This document shows, one piece after another, positions 41,263 to 53,384 of a DNA stretch of 64,000 bases (its first letter is position 1; each line of letters opens with the position of its first letter). Location of the stretch: assembly GCF_932526225.1 (NCBI RefSeq), contig NC_064034.1:6868001-6932000 (forward strand), read 5' to 3'. A program made the position numbers and the translations under genes. The notes under the pieces are model-generated. The model did not search any database. It saw only the letters and a list, made by a program, of their open reading frames with translations, and was not told the origin of the DNA. This DNA comes from Nematostella vectensis (Eukaryota > Cnidaria > Anthozoa > Actiniaria > Edwardsiidae).

Positions 41263-43121
41263 TTTTATAGGACTGATGCTCCCTCAATATATTGTACCAC
41301 AGCAGCCCCACGTAAATTACCTTATTTTCATACTTTCAACTTTTTTAGCATAGATCACTCACATACTATCACGAGTCTCGCAATTTGATTGGCTCCCGTA
41401 CTCACTATCTATTGAGTCATAGATTGTGAGTTGCAAAATAGCCGGCGAAAAAGCCACTTGAATCAAAAGAGACAAAATACCTTGATTCAAATTCGGGAAA
41501 TTTGGTTCACAATCTTTTCTTATAAATGTTTTTTTCCATCCTTACAAAAGGACACTAAAAGTAACGAAGACTGCAGGGTTTTGAAACTAAAGTTTTCAAT
41601 TTACGTTTATCTGCGCGCTTTATGCAAACACCGGTTGCATGCGCTCGCGCACGCACTAGAGAACACGCCAAGTTCAAACGAGCGCGCGCTGTTTTGATTT
41701 TGTAAAATACTGTTGTTTGTGTTATTTATTACTGATAATTATTATTAAAATAGTCATTAATTTGAAGGTAGTATGTGAGTGGATTTATAATGAAACAATT
41801 ACACTACTCGTTCTCGTTTTCTATGAGTCATCAAGGCGCTACGCGTCTCGTTGATTATGCTTAGTGCACACTAGCAACATAACAACATAACGACATGGGC
41901 GCGCGCACTTTGTTTTGCCCGACATAACGACATGGACATAATGACATAAAAGAAAAAAAACATGTTATTATATCGATTTTTAGTCATCGGTGCCTATAGA
42001 TCCGACGCGCGAGTGAATATCCTATCAGAAAGCAGCAAAAAGAAGCTAGCTAAGTGCAATCCAAATGTCCCACATAAGTCCCACTGTGTAGAATGGTCAT
42101 GAAAATATTGCTTTAACAAAAAGTCATTAAAGTATTGCTATAGATATAAAAAATAAGTCATGTAAATAATTCCATTAGATATTATATAAAGGCCATGACA
42201 TGCTATTAGATATAATATACAAGCCATGAAAGTATTGCCATATATAATTGTGCTATCAGATTTAATAATTGCTACCAGATATCATAAACATGATAAAAGT
42301 AAAAAACGGCGAAACAAGACAAAAAAAACCTTACATACTTACAGTACTTTCTGGGTTACTTATCCAAGTGTTCTGGTATATAAAAATGTATAAAAATTTT
42401 GATACAAATAGTAGAAAAAAAAAGAAAATCCATAAGAAAATACACGCTACACTAAAAATGCTTAATAATCTATACATTATTACTAGAATACCTTATATAG
42501 CGGATACTCGCATTTACCGGACAATATTCCGAGGTTATATATAACCCTTGTAATAACCCAGCATTTAACGCAAATCCTTTAGTTATTGCAGTATACAATA
42601 CAATACTAACTACTTACTAACCGAGAGTGAGGTCATGCCGGGAAATATCACACTCTGAGGCTTTGGCGTATCGACCGAGGCTTTGCGAGGTTATTTGTAA
42701 GAACAAAAATGATCGCACATTTCTCTGACATCATTAGAAATTTGACGAGTCCCATGCATTTGTCGATATCAGAACTGCCATTTGGCATTTCCATTTGCAT
42801 TGTGCACCTACACAAGATTTTGAAACAGGTGTATATGACATGTATTTACTTATCTTCAAAGAAGCATTATCTCTATACAAAACACTGGTGAGTCATCTTT
42901 GATGCCATTGTCAGCATTGGGCTTCCTTTACAACATGTACACGTAGTTCATCTATGATGCAACTGGGTTTCCATTATACGTGACTAATCTATGATGTCAC
43001 TGGGCTTCCAATACAAGTGGCTACTCTATGATGTCACTGGGCTTCCATTACAAGTGGCTAATTTATGTTGTCATATGGCTTCCATTACACGTGGCTAATC
43101 TATAATGTCATTGGGCTTCCA
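41263..43121. repeat. Intergenic A+T-rich sequence with minisatellites
   Basis: No supported gene. CATAACGACATG-type short repeats occur at 41875-41950; diverged 40 bp units with GTCATGAAAGTATTGC at 42090-42240; and a tandem array with about 42 bp units (GTGGCTAATCTATGATGTCA..GGGCTTCCATTACA) at 42890-43150. The last array overlaps the proposed final exon of the pseudokinase gene. Confidence 0.55.
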
Positions 43122-46100
43122 TTACACGTGGCTAATATCTGATGCAATCGGCTTCCATGACATATGTGTCGACAGAGGCCGACAACTTCGTCCATGCTTT
43201 GAGCAGTGATCTGTTGGGCAAACAAATGAGGTTATGGGATAAGCACAGTAAAAGTGCGACACTGATTCTAGCATCATCATAAGGGGAGGGGGGTCATTTC
43301 AGGAGCAGCAGCAAAGTAGTAATGTAAGAATAGAAGTCAAATAAGTGACAATAGAATTAGTGATAAATGAAAACCTTTATTCACCAATACTATGAACAAA
43401 CCAGTTACTATCATGACAAAACCAAACTCATAAGCTGCTCCTTGTACTGACTACCTTACATTAAACACGAACGTATAATATATTTAAAACAGAACATACC
43501 TTCTACATTCTCGTACACCTCGTGACCACACGAGCGGCAGTGATGGACGCCTGGACGCCTAGTGTACTGTGTACAATCTGAGTGGAGACGGACGAAATGC
43601 CAATACCCCTCCTTATTAACGTCGTAAGGCTGGACCATGGGATAATCGCACAAAAAGTCGTGCGATAGACTCATGCGTGGATCTGAATGATAGATGTTGT
43701 GATATCTTTGCTGATAGCATTCGCTTGATGTATGATCACCGCTCATATCTTGGAATACTCTCTCTTCAGATCTCCCTGGTATGTAGTGGTCTCCACTTGA
43801 TGCCATATGGGTAAATGGCCTAGCGTGCTGATAACTGCCTTGGTGTTGACCTCTTCCATAAAGAGGCTGATGATGGCGGGGACTATTACTACAAAGTACA
43901 TCTGTCACATCAGGAGGCCTGTATGATAACTGGGGAGCAGGTCTGGAGCAGGATGATGGACGTCTGGTTGGTAGTGGGGGAGGAGGTGTGGCTGTCATTC
44001 CGGGCCGGTCTGAAGGACGTATGTGTAATGATGGGGGAGGAAGTCTGGATGGAGGAGACACCCGACGCTCAGCAGGAACCGGTGTAGGAGTTCGACGTTC
44101 AGCAGGGAATGGAGGAGACACTCGACGCTCAGCAGGGTCCGGTGGAGGCATTTGACATTCATCAGGGAATAGAGGAGACACTCGACGCTCACCAGGGTCC
44201 GGTGTAGGAGTTCGACGTTCAGCAGGGAATGGAGGAGACACTCGACGCTTAGCAGGGTCCAGTGGAGGAATTCGACGTTCAGCAGGGAATGGAGAAGATA
44301 TTTGACGCTCACCAGGGTCCGGTGCAGGAGTTCGACGTTCAGCAGGGAATGGAGGAGGCACTCGACGCTCAGCAGGGTCCGGTGCAGTAGTTCGACGTTC
44401 AGCAGGGAATGGAGGAGGCACTCGACGCTCAGCAGGGTCCGGTGGAGGAATTCGATGTTCAGCAGGGAATGGAGGAGACACTCGACGCTCAGCAGGGTCC
44501 GGTGGAGGCATTTGACATTCATCAGGGAATAGAGGAGACACTCGACGCTCACCAGGGTCCGGTGTAGGAGTTCCACGTTCAGCAGGAAATGGAGGAGACA
44601 CTCGACGCTTAGCAGGGTCCAGTGGAGGAATTCGACGTTCAGCAGGGAATGGAGAAGATATTTGACGCTCACCAGGGTCCGGTGCAGGAGTTCGACGTTC
44701 AGCAGGGAATGGAGGAGGCACTCGACGCTCAGCAGGGTCCGGTGCAGGAGTTCGACGTTCAGCAGGGAATGGAGGAGGCACTCGACGCTCAGCAGGGTCC
44801 GGTGGAGGAATTCGATGTTCAGCAGGGAATGGAGGAGACACTCGACGCTCAGTTGGGTTTGATTCAGGCATTTGACGCTTGGCAGGGATTGGTCGAGACA
44901 CTTGATGTATAATACATGTAGCCAGGCTTGGCTGGGTTATATTTTCGTACAGTAAATCTTGACATTTGCGCACATATTGATGATCGGGCAACATTGCAGT
45001 ATATTCACAAACTGGCTCGTATAGGTTGCTGCCAATTCCACAAAGAGTTTCATCATCTCCTGAGCCTTCATCAGATTCGTTACCATCTTTTTCGTAAATA
45101 AATGAGCAACCATAAAAATCTCCTTGTAGGTCTCTTTGTGGTTGTAATAGCATTCTCTTAGTGTCCAACAACCCATGAATGGGTGGTCTTGGGGGTAGTG
45201 GTGGTGGGTTTCCTTTCAGGGTGAGTAGTGAATTTTTGAAATCCTGTTTGGGCGATCTTGACGATGCTGGCAATCCATCAACTTGTATTTCTTGACTTGG
45301 AAATTCTTCATACACGTTCTCTGTAATATACTCATACGTTTCTTCTTCTGTCGTTTCACGCAGAAGTCCCAGCTGGTAGTCGTAGCAGTGAGGAGCGTAA
45401 AGACTATCTGTGACGGTTTTACGTATTTCTGCGTGGTTGAGATGTTTTTCCTCGGGAAGAACGTGCGGAGCATTCTCGGGTTGGGTGACATCAAAATCAA
45501 CATTAACGTCGTTGTGAATCTTCTTCCAATGCTTTAGCATCCAGGAATCAAATGGCTTTCTAAAAAAAATAATACAATACATAAAAAAGACCGTGGCGAG
45601 AGTGCGGTGACATCCCCATTTATGAAATAAATAAACCATTTATGAATTATATTTCTCCAGGTATCTTTATCCTAGAGAAACTAATCGGCACTGCAGCAGG
45701 GTTTAGGTTAGTAATGCGTAACGATAGCTTTACTTACCCACGTGCAACGATAGCTTTACATAACCATGTGTAATGATAGCTTTACATACCCACGTGTAAC
45801 GATAGCTTTACATACCCACGTGTAACGATAGCTTTACATACCCACGTGTAACGATAGCTTTACATACCCACGTGTAACGATAGCTTTACATTACCACGTG
45901 TAACGATAACTTCACATACCCACATGCAACGATAGCTTCACATACCCACATGCAACGATAGCTTCACATACCCACATGCAACGATAGCTTTATACGTTAC
46001 ATGCTTTACTCACCTGCTCGTTAGGGTGTCGACCAGGAGCAGGAAGGTTGGTCTTTCACGTGGATAATGCAGAAGACACTGTTTGAGTGTGATGTACAAC

Positions 46101-49100
46101 CAGCATGGCATACTCTGCGGTTGAACTGGATAATTCCCCTCAAACGATGACTTGGTCTGAACACACACACAAAAATAATCAAGGAGTGAAAATGGGATCA
46201 GTAATAGCTGTATTATAGTAAAATTTGCATGACTTTGACCAGGCATAGCTGGAAATTGGGAAACTAAAATGGGGGTTGCAGGACTCGGTTCTTTCTAAAG
46301 CAGACACTTATTACCTGGTCATCCATGGCCGCGGCTGCCGATGCCTCTTGTTCGTCTAGCGTATTGAACATCTCAAAGGCAACCTTTCCGAAGGAGTACA
46401 CATCAGCCGCTTGTGAATAGTAATTATCGTTTTTCACCTCTGGCGCGCTCCTGTTCATATAAATTCATTAATTTCCTAATGATATTTCATAAATATAAAT
46501 AGAAGCGTAGTCTAGTAGTTTATATTTTCATCACATACCATGCCGAATCATCAATGGGCATAGGTTTCACAACAAACCCTTCCGCGCTTGTTTTCATGTA
46601 GGAGGTGACAATAATTTCCTCTATTCGCCCAAAGCGCGTTAGTTTCACCTGAAAAAAATGTGAAAATCTATACAATTCTTACACAGATACTGCCAGAATA
46701 ACTGTAGTGCTGTAGAGAATGTGTACTTTAAATGTACAACAATAACAACAACAAAAACAACAACTACAGCAATAATAATATAGTTTATTAAAGCCTTTTG
46801 CAGTGTGACTGAATTACAGGTTATGTGCGCAACTAAATGAATTCTAATTAAGTAGTTGAATGAGACTTTATCTACTTGTTCTTTGTCTTTTTTTCGAAAA
46901 GTGCCGATGCCACAGCAGTGTTTGGGGTACCATTTGTCTACGGACATCGACAAAGCTACGATTTGTACTGATATACAAAAATTATTTAGCCAATTTATTC
47001 ATTAAATCTGAAAATTACAATTTGCTTATCGTGAACCCGTAAACAACAGGGACGCTACCGCAAGCTTTGAGAAACGCTCTTCCTCGCGCGGAAAAGTATC
47101 CCGAAAACTCTCCCGGTACCCTAACGGGCCCGGATATTACCGGGAGTTTTGAGAAAGGACCCCCAGGTCCGCGCCTTTTATACCGTGGGTCCTTGTTTAA
47201 TATCGTTAACGAATTTCTTACACTTATCCACACGTCTGTCTTCTAAAGTCATGATGTTGGCTCGTGCTAGGGCGTTACAATACATCATTCCAGGCCAAAT
47301 GATACCTAAGGCCCTCTTTTGAATGTTCTCACATTGATCGTTAAGATATTTGGGTAAACCAGCGAAAACAACTCAGGCACATTCAATCGACGCTCAACAC
47401 AATATCGGCAGGTGGAACATTACATTTTTTCAGTTGTCGAAGGGGGTAAAGCCGCCATTTGGCTTTCTTCACCAAGTAGTCGCAATGTGCAGCCCATGAT
47501 AGGTCATGTGATAAGTCATGTGATAGGTCATGAGATAAGTGCACTCCGAGCAACTTAAAGGTGTGAGCCTATTCGATAAGTGAGCCTCCGATTGCAGTGG
47601 GTAATCTATATAACCATTAGCAAGCGATGTACCTTGAGAGGCGCTTGCTGCGCCACCATGATGTTATCTGGTCTTAGGCTGCAGTGGACAATGTCGCTCT
47701 GGTGTATGTACTGAATCACCATGGCAATTTGCGCAAGCGCGCTCACTAAGTCAAAAGATGAACATTTGCCGTCCCTCACATGGCGTAGTAAATCCCCATC
47801 TCTGAAGTACTCGGTTATCTGGTGAAGATACTCGAGTGAGTCAAATTACTTTGTAGTATTGCTGCTTTCTTGAACGCACAGTGATAAAATCTGTGATGTA
47901 ATCAATGATGGTTTGACCCTACTACTTTAGGTTTCAATAGTTTTTTTCAGAAACACTATTTTGAAATACTAATATGTCTTACCACTTCAAAATCACTTCC
48001 TAGAGGAGATATTGACTTAATTTCAGCAAGGTTTTCATGGCGGAGCGGCTGTAAGCTCCTAAGACATTCTAACTTGTCTTTATTCACGACTTCCCTGTTC
48101 ACGATCTCCTGTAAAGGTGAATTGCACGAGAGTTATACATCATTTTTAAAATCATGCGCATGTCTTATGAAACGCGTTTACCCTTTTGAGTCGACGTCCG
48201 AATTCTTGAAATCTACCGCGCGATTCCAAATGGGAATCAGCTGCTTTCTTAAAGGTGGAGGACTTTCAGGGGCGTGATCTTCGCCTGCGTCAAGAAAATG
48301 GGTTATGGGCTGACTTGTAATAATTGTGACGTGCATTTGTTTAATCTTACCTGATGATCTTATATAACTTTGATAAGCTTCCAATTCATTCTCCACTTCC
48401 TCGGCAGTGGGTCTCTCGCGGCTGTCAAATTCTGTACACCGCTCGATAAGGGCAGCTATTTGCTTGGGAATGCAGGCCTCTGACAAAAGCTTTCCTCTTT
48501 TTAAGACCTACGGGACGAAGACACTGAATGTGTCACGTTTACTACGAGTAATAATGCTTACTTAGACGCGCAACATTATTATAGCTGCATTACTTGGCAT
48601 AAGAAAACACCGGAAAAGTTTTCAATGTATGATTACACATTATGATCTAAGACCACTCAGTAAAAATCTTTCTAGAAACTTGGGCAGTCCCTATCCCTAA
48701 GAGAATAGAAAGAGGGGCATTCGATCAGTTACTTACATATTGTCTGACTTGTTCGTCCGTATCGCAGCCCCTTCCATTACCGCGACTGTACGGGGTCACC
48801 CCTAGGGTAAACACCTGGTACATCAGTACGCCATAGCTCCACATGTCTGACGCGCATGAGAAGCGCCCATCTAATAGACTTTCGGGGGCGTCATGTCGCA
48901 CTTGAGTGGATTTATTAGAGACGTACTCCGGCGTTGTACCTTCACCCTAGAACACAGTTGGACCAATCACTAATCACCCTAGAACGTAATTGGACTAAAC
49001 ACAAATCACCTTAGAACACAATTGGACCAATCACAAATCACCCTAGAACACTATTGGACCAATCACAAATCAGCACGGATTTAGATGTGCTAATATATGT

Positions 49101-52100
49101 TTTTCTATTTTTTCAAAATACCTGACTCTTCAATTCCCGGACTGTGCCAAGACCCGACAGCATGCAAACGTAATCCTCCCCGACCATTACATTAGAGGGG
49201 CATATGGACCGGTGGACCAGTCCGAGCTGATGTAGGAACTTCACTGCTCTCAGTACGTCCAGACACATGCCCGTCAATATGGACTGGGGCAGCATGAGAA
49301 GCAAATCACGCCTAGGACAAGTAAAACTTTATAATTATCCAGCACACGCATAGAAACCAACACTTCGAGATGTTTAAGAAAGATAAAAGATTAAATTCCC
49401 GAGTACAGCACCAAACATTGTAGTAATACCTAGAGTTTTCCAGATAGCTAAGAAGGTCCCCCTCCGGCATCCTCTCCAAAATTACGTGATAGGGCAGTTG
49501 TTCCGTGTCGTACGCGAAGACCCGCGGGATGTTCGGGTGAAGCATGGTTGAAGAGTTCAGCCAGTACATTGCATAAACCTCATCGCGCATGCGCTTGTAA
49601 TTTACACCGTCGAGATCTTTGATAAATAGACGCCAATATCAATGAATTTGACCGACTACATTAAACTAAAAAAACAAGTATAGAAAATTGAGAATAGCTT
49701 GGTTGATGTGCTGTTGTTGTGTGTTTCTTACCCGAGGAAGCATGGCAGAGCTTGATGATGACTGGCTTGTCTCGAAATGTCGCGCTGAAAACTGTGATAG
49801 CGCCATCTCTTCTAAGGATCTCATAATTCCCTGGAGGGACAAACTTGCGGTACTGCCACATTAGATAATCAACATCGTCCTCTGAGCTGACGTTGTTGAT
49901 GTGAGGCTCGACCAAGCATCGGCTTAATTGGTCAGGAGAAAACAACACTCTTTTGCAGCACCTTGTGATCGCAATCTTCACGCCTTCGCATTTCCCCATA
50001 TCTTTGCTATTTTTGGAGAAATTGGCAAGACACGCGCTTGCTTGTGAACGAGCGGCTTAGGAAAAAAGAACAGGAATAAGATGGATATTTGGCGAGTACA
50101 ATGTCAATTCATCAAAACATTTACTGAAATCCCTTTAAGTCTTTGTTAAAATGCTTGTACGTGGATGTGCTTACTAATATCTTTGTTGTAGAAAGCAATG
50201 TCGAGAAGCACGCTGCCAAAGATGAGCCCGTTTTGCCACTCAATCTCCCTTCTAGCAAGTCTGTTTTTTTCGCCATATGCAACATATTCGTCTATCAAGC
50301 TTTTCAATACCGACATTATCTTCGGTTTTCTGTAGACCTGAAAAGGCAAAAATAATGAACAGATAACGATAAATCATGGGATTTTCTGCAGCTGTCAAAG
50401 TCAGTTTAATTGCGATTACCTTTAACTGTAAAACAAAGACGACCAAATGAAGCTCAAACCAGCTTTTAAACAAGGGCTTGAACTGTTTTGTTCGATTTTC
50501 ACTCAGAGTATCATCTTTGGCTTCATGTGCCCTTAAAATCAATAACTCCAGTTACATTTACATAATTGAGCCCTTCTCTGGTGCAATTAAGGTTCACATG
50601 GGAATCTACTTGCAAGTGCTGAACTAACTACTATGGTTGGTAGACTTGGTTTTGGTTCTGGCTTAGTAAACTTACCACTCTAATATTTCGACGAGATTTC
50701 GCTTTATCCCACCGTCTCGTTTTTTCCTTTTAGGATCAGGATACGTTCTTTCAGCTACCTCTATGATGAACTCCATTGCGTGCCGCAGCTTATTGTGCTT
50801 CTGGTATCGATGATTTTTCAACATTTCCAAAAGTTTATAACGAAGCTTGCTAATCTCAGCGTCCAAAGGCGTCAAATTTCCCAGTGTGCGATCTACAAAC
50901 AGAAGCGCAAGGACCCTACTGTACACCCCCAGTCTAAGTTCTTGCATGGAAAGCGATTCCTTATCAAACAAGCCCCCGCCCTCCCGCAGGATCGACCCTC
51001 TAAGAGCTTGTTCCACCGAGAGAAGTCCTTTAAAGTCGTCAGCCTTTCTTGACACTTCTTCCAATAGCAGATGCAGTGTATGTCGTGTTGCGGTTTCTCC
51101 GATGTCATTACATGCGAGTGTAGTAAGCGTATTATAAATGTCCTTGCTTTTAATGGCTCTGTGTTCTTTTTCCAATGTAAGGAGGATCTGGAATAGAACA
51201 TTTTCCAAGCGCTGTCGCTCCATTTCATCTGCTGCTGACAGCGCACGGAGGAAGCCATCTGGATTCTTGAAAAGATGGTCGGCGGTCCAGACCGAGTCTG
51301 TATATCAAAATGCTAGTCAGTAAAGACAAAGATCATGGAAAAATATGTTTTGCACATAGGTGGCCTGTGTGAATCTCTATCTTTTCATTCCTGTTTCCTG
51401 GTCATCACCAAACTTACCTGTACTAAAGCCTCTGTTAACAATGGAATGCGAAAGAGCTCGCGGACGATAAATGACTTTCCTGACTCGCCGCATTTTAACG
51501 TTTTCAACACATTTGCTTCTTGATCGCATCCCATAGTACGGTGGTTCCTGCTCGGTAAAATTGTCCTTTGTGTCGGTTGCATTATTGTCCTCAGCACTGT
51601 CAGCCACTACAGGTCCCGAGTCAACAGTTTCGCTGCCACCAAGGCCTGGCCGCGCGTCATGTACGTCTGTCGTCTTGTTTGCAGTTTCGTCATCAAGGCC
51701 TGGCTGCGTTACAGTGTCGTCATCAAGGCTTGGCTGCTCCTCACCTGGATTATCTGTATTCATCGCACCAACATCATGCAGATCTGCAATTTTGTAAAAG
51801 ATATTTTAACAGCTTTTAATATCGTTTATCATAGTTTATTTTAATAAAAGCAATAATTACTAAATTACGATTGAGCTCTTGTTTTCTTTTACCTGTGTTT
51901 CTATCGGTGATAGCTCCATTGTCACCAACGATCACATTTTGAACGTGTCTAATATAGATATTTAATGGTTTCCGGTCACAACCTGAAAATGGACTTGAAT
52001 AAGTTTTCCGTGGTCATCAAAATGCAACAACACAAGGGCTCCCTACTGCTTATCTTTCCCAACACATGCTTTCTAATATCTGTTATTTGAATTCTAAAAG

Positions 52101-52876
52101 TTAGACAAACAGAAGCATAACGTGCAAATGTCGACAAATGGCCACGTCTAGCCAGGCGCCAGAAGTGCTAGAAGGCACATTCCGCAACATTCAGCCCCCC
52201 CCCCCCCCCCCCCCCCCGGTTTGAGACTCCATAAAAGTAGACGGGGTTGATCGTCATATATATAAAATTCTATCAAATGCTATCACTTAGGCGGATGGTC
52301 AACAATAATTCCGATTCTGTTATCCTTGGCTAGTGCCTGGCTAGTGCCTGGGTAGACATGGCATTTGCTTCCGGCTCGGTCATTGTAAACTATGCATGCA
52401 ATCTACTACGCATAAGCTAATAATCCGGCGTAAAAAAAAAACACGAATAACAGATAATTCAAAAAGTAAAAATCATCCTAACTTGCACTTCATTTGAGTA
52501 TTTTTTGTCTATTCTTATGCACACAAAAACATGGATTGCTAGAAGATTGAAGCTTCTTGTAACACAAATTTATATACGTCGCTATTTTGTGATATTGCGT
52601 CAAATGCATACTAATAACCTTTTAGGGTCTGCACACCATCAACATGCTGTGGATCATCTAATGCTCTTTTGCTCAAATACCATAATAACCTTAACATGAT
52701 GTAGAGGTATTCGCTCGCTTGATCTTCGTTTGCATGCAAATACCGTAATACCCTAAACATGCTGTACAGGTATTAATTCTGTTGCGTATTTAGTTCTCTA
52801 TTCGGGCACCAGAGAGACTTTTCTCACCTTGATCTTCCGAAGCTTTGCGCGCAGCGCCGTTATCCTCGTCTGGCAT
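43122..52876 (-). CDS. Tandem-pseudokinase scaffold protein with proline-rich repeat tail
   Basis: About 19 exons on the minus strand: 52828-52876, 51893-51982, 51418-51783, 50676-51297, 50420-50531, 50175-50337, 49732-50055, 49430-49616, 49122-49311, 48737-48946, 48351-48507, 48196 (or 48182)-48284, 47983-48108, 47633-47818, 46539-46648, 46315-46450, 46014-46156, 43500-45559 and tentatively 43122-43210; about 1800 residues. Order: start MPDEDNGAARKASED; a short segment with VQNVIVGDNGAI (RHIM-like, inference); an acidic linker; about 280 residues of predicted helix, unrecognised; pseudokinase 1 (VIIK lysine kept, HRD is HRS, DFG is SGLG, APES kept); pseudokinase 2 (HRD is HCS, DFG is TRFG, APE kept); then a tail with PPPLPPRPP, several tyrosine motifs (YEYITENVYEEF, NLYEP, LLYENI) and about 13 Pro/Arg repeats of 20 residues. 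Both domains lack the catalytic and metal Asp, so phosphotransfer is unlikely. A signalling scaffold regulated by SH3 and SH2 partners is my inference. The exon 12 junction has a phase problem (see findings); the last exon is uncertain. Confidence 0.75.
44041..44860 (-). repeat. In-frame 60 bp coding repeats with a 360 bp higher-order duplication
   Basis: Unit about ERRVSPPFPAERRTPTPDPG (20 residues). The block 44101-44460 is repeated as 44461-44820 with three base differences over 360 bp, so six-unit blocks were duplicated recently. All changes keep the frame. Confidence 0.9.
45700..46005. repeat. Minisatellite, about 26 bp unit with CACGTG, next to exon 17
   Basis: About eleven copies of GCTTTACATACCCACGTGTAA plus CGATA. 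The array starts 10-15 bp inside the intron after exon 17. On the minus strand each unit reads GGGTATGTAAAGC, similar to the true donor GTGAGTAAAGC, so the unit may derive from that splice site (weak). Confidence 0.8.
47035..47605 (-). pseudogene. Degenerate LINE reverse-transcriptase fragment
   Basis: On the minus strand, in several frames with stops: FKLLGVHLSHDLSWAAHCDY, VKKAKWRLYPLRQLKK, GLPKYLNDQCENIQKRALGI and LARANIMTLEDRRVDKCKKF. This is the C-terminal, post-catalytic part of RVT_1-type LINE proteins (CR1/Jockey-like). A SHDL motif is triplicated by a small tandem repeat. It lies in the intron between pseudokinase exons 14 and 15. Confidence 0.7.
48943..49073 (-). repeat. Minisatellite built from the 3' splice site of pseudokinase exon 10
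   Basis: On the minus strand GTTCTAG/GGTGA, the acceptor and exon start, recurs four times at about 31 bp spacing (one copy TTAG on the plus strand reads CTAAGGTG). The spacer is ATTTGTGATTGGTCCAATTG-like. Confidence 0.8.
52017..52760 (+). repeat. Segmental repeat, copy A (pseudokinase intron 1)
   Basis: It shares long stretches with copies B and C: CTTATCTTTCCCMACACATG, GGCCACGTCTAGCCAGGCG, CTATCAAATGCTATCACTTA, GTGCCTGGGTAGACATGG. It contains a 21 bp poly-C run. Confidence 0.8.
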
Positions 52877-53384
52877 CTTTCTCTGCTTCTAAATCACTGA
52901 GCTGATTTGTTGTGTTGCGTAGTCTTACATGTTTGGCTCCCGGGACTTTTTCTGTTGACTAGAGGTATTTACTTCCGTATAACGTAAGGGACTTTGCGTT
53001 ACACCATTACATTCAGACGACGCCTTAACCGTATCGATGAAATGTTACCACTTTTTTCGTTTCAGCAGCTTTCAGCTGGGTCAAAGAACGGAATTGTCAG
53101 CTTTGATGACATAAGATGTACACCTCTTCGAGGTTTTGGTTTTTAGTTTTGTTAAATCACTGAGCTGATCTGTTGTGTTGCGCAGAAACGATAACAATTA
53201 TACAAAGTTCTTGAGTTCATTTGTTGCAAAGACCAGATGACTACATAACAGAAATGGTGTTAATAAAAAAACTAAAGCACTTATCGCTTTTAAATAAATA
53301 CCCATAAGTGTATAGAATTTTCTTAAATATAAGGCCTTCCGTTCTCTACATAAATTGCAAGTAATCTGAATTGCCGAGACTTGA

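Noticed and set aside
43456-43499. Extension of the pseudokinase tail to a stop at 43456 (MFCFKYIIRSCLM)
   Set aside because: A canonical GTATGT donor at 43499/43500 makes splicing to a further exon more likely, though read-through cannot be excluded.
43995-44672. 225-codon open frame on the same strand as, but out of frame with, the pseudokinase tail
   Set aside because: It is a shadow frame: the 60 bp repeat unit is a multiple of three, so a stop-free unit stays open in other frames. The Pro/Arg frame continues well beyond the array on both sides and joins upstream exons.
44302-44912. Antisense open frames across the same repeats
   Set aside because: Same repeat-phase effect; no splice, start or family support.
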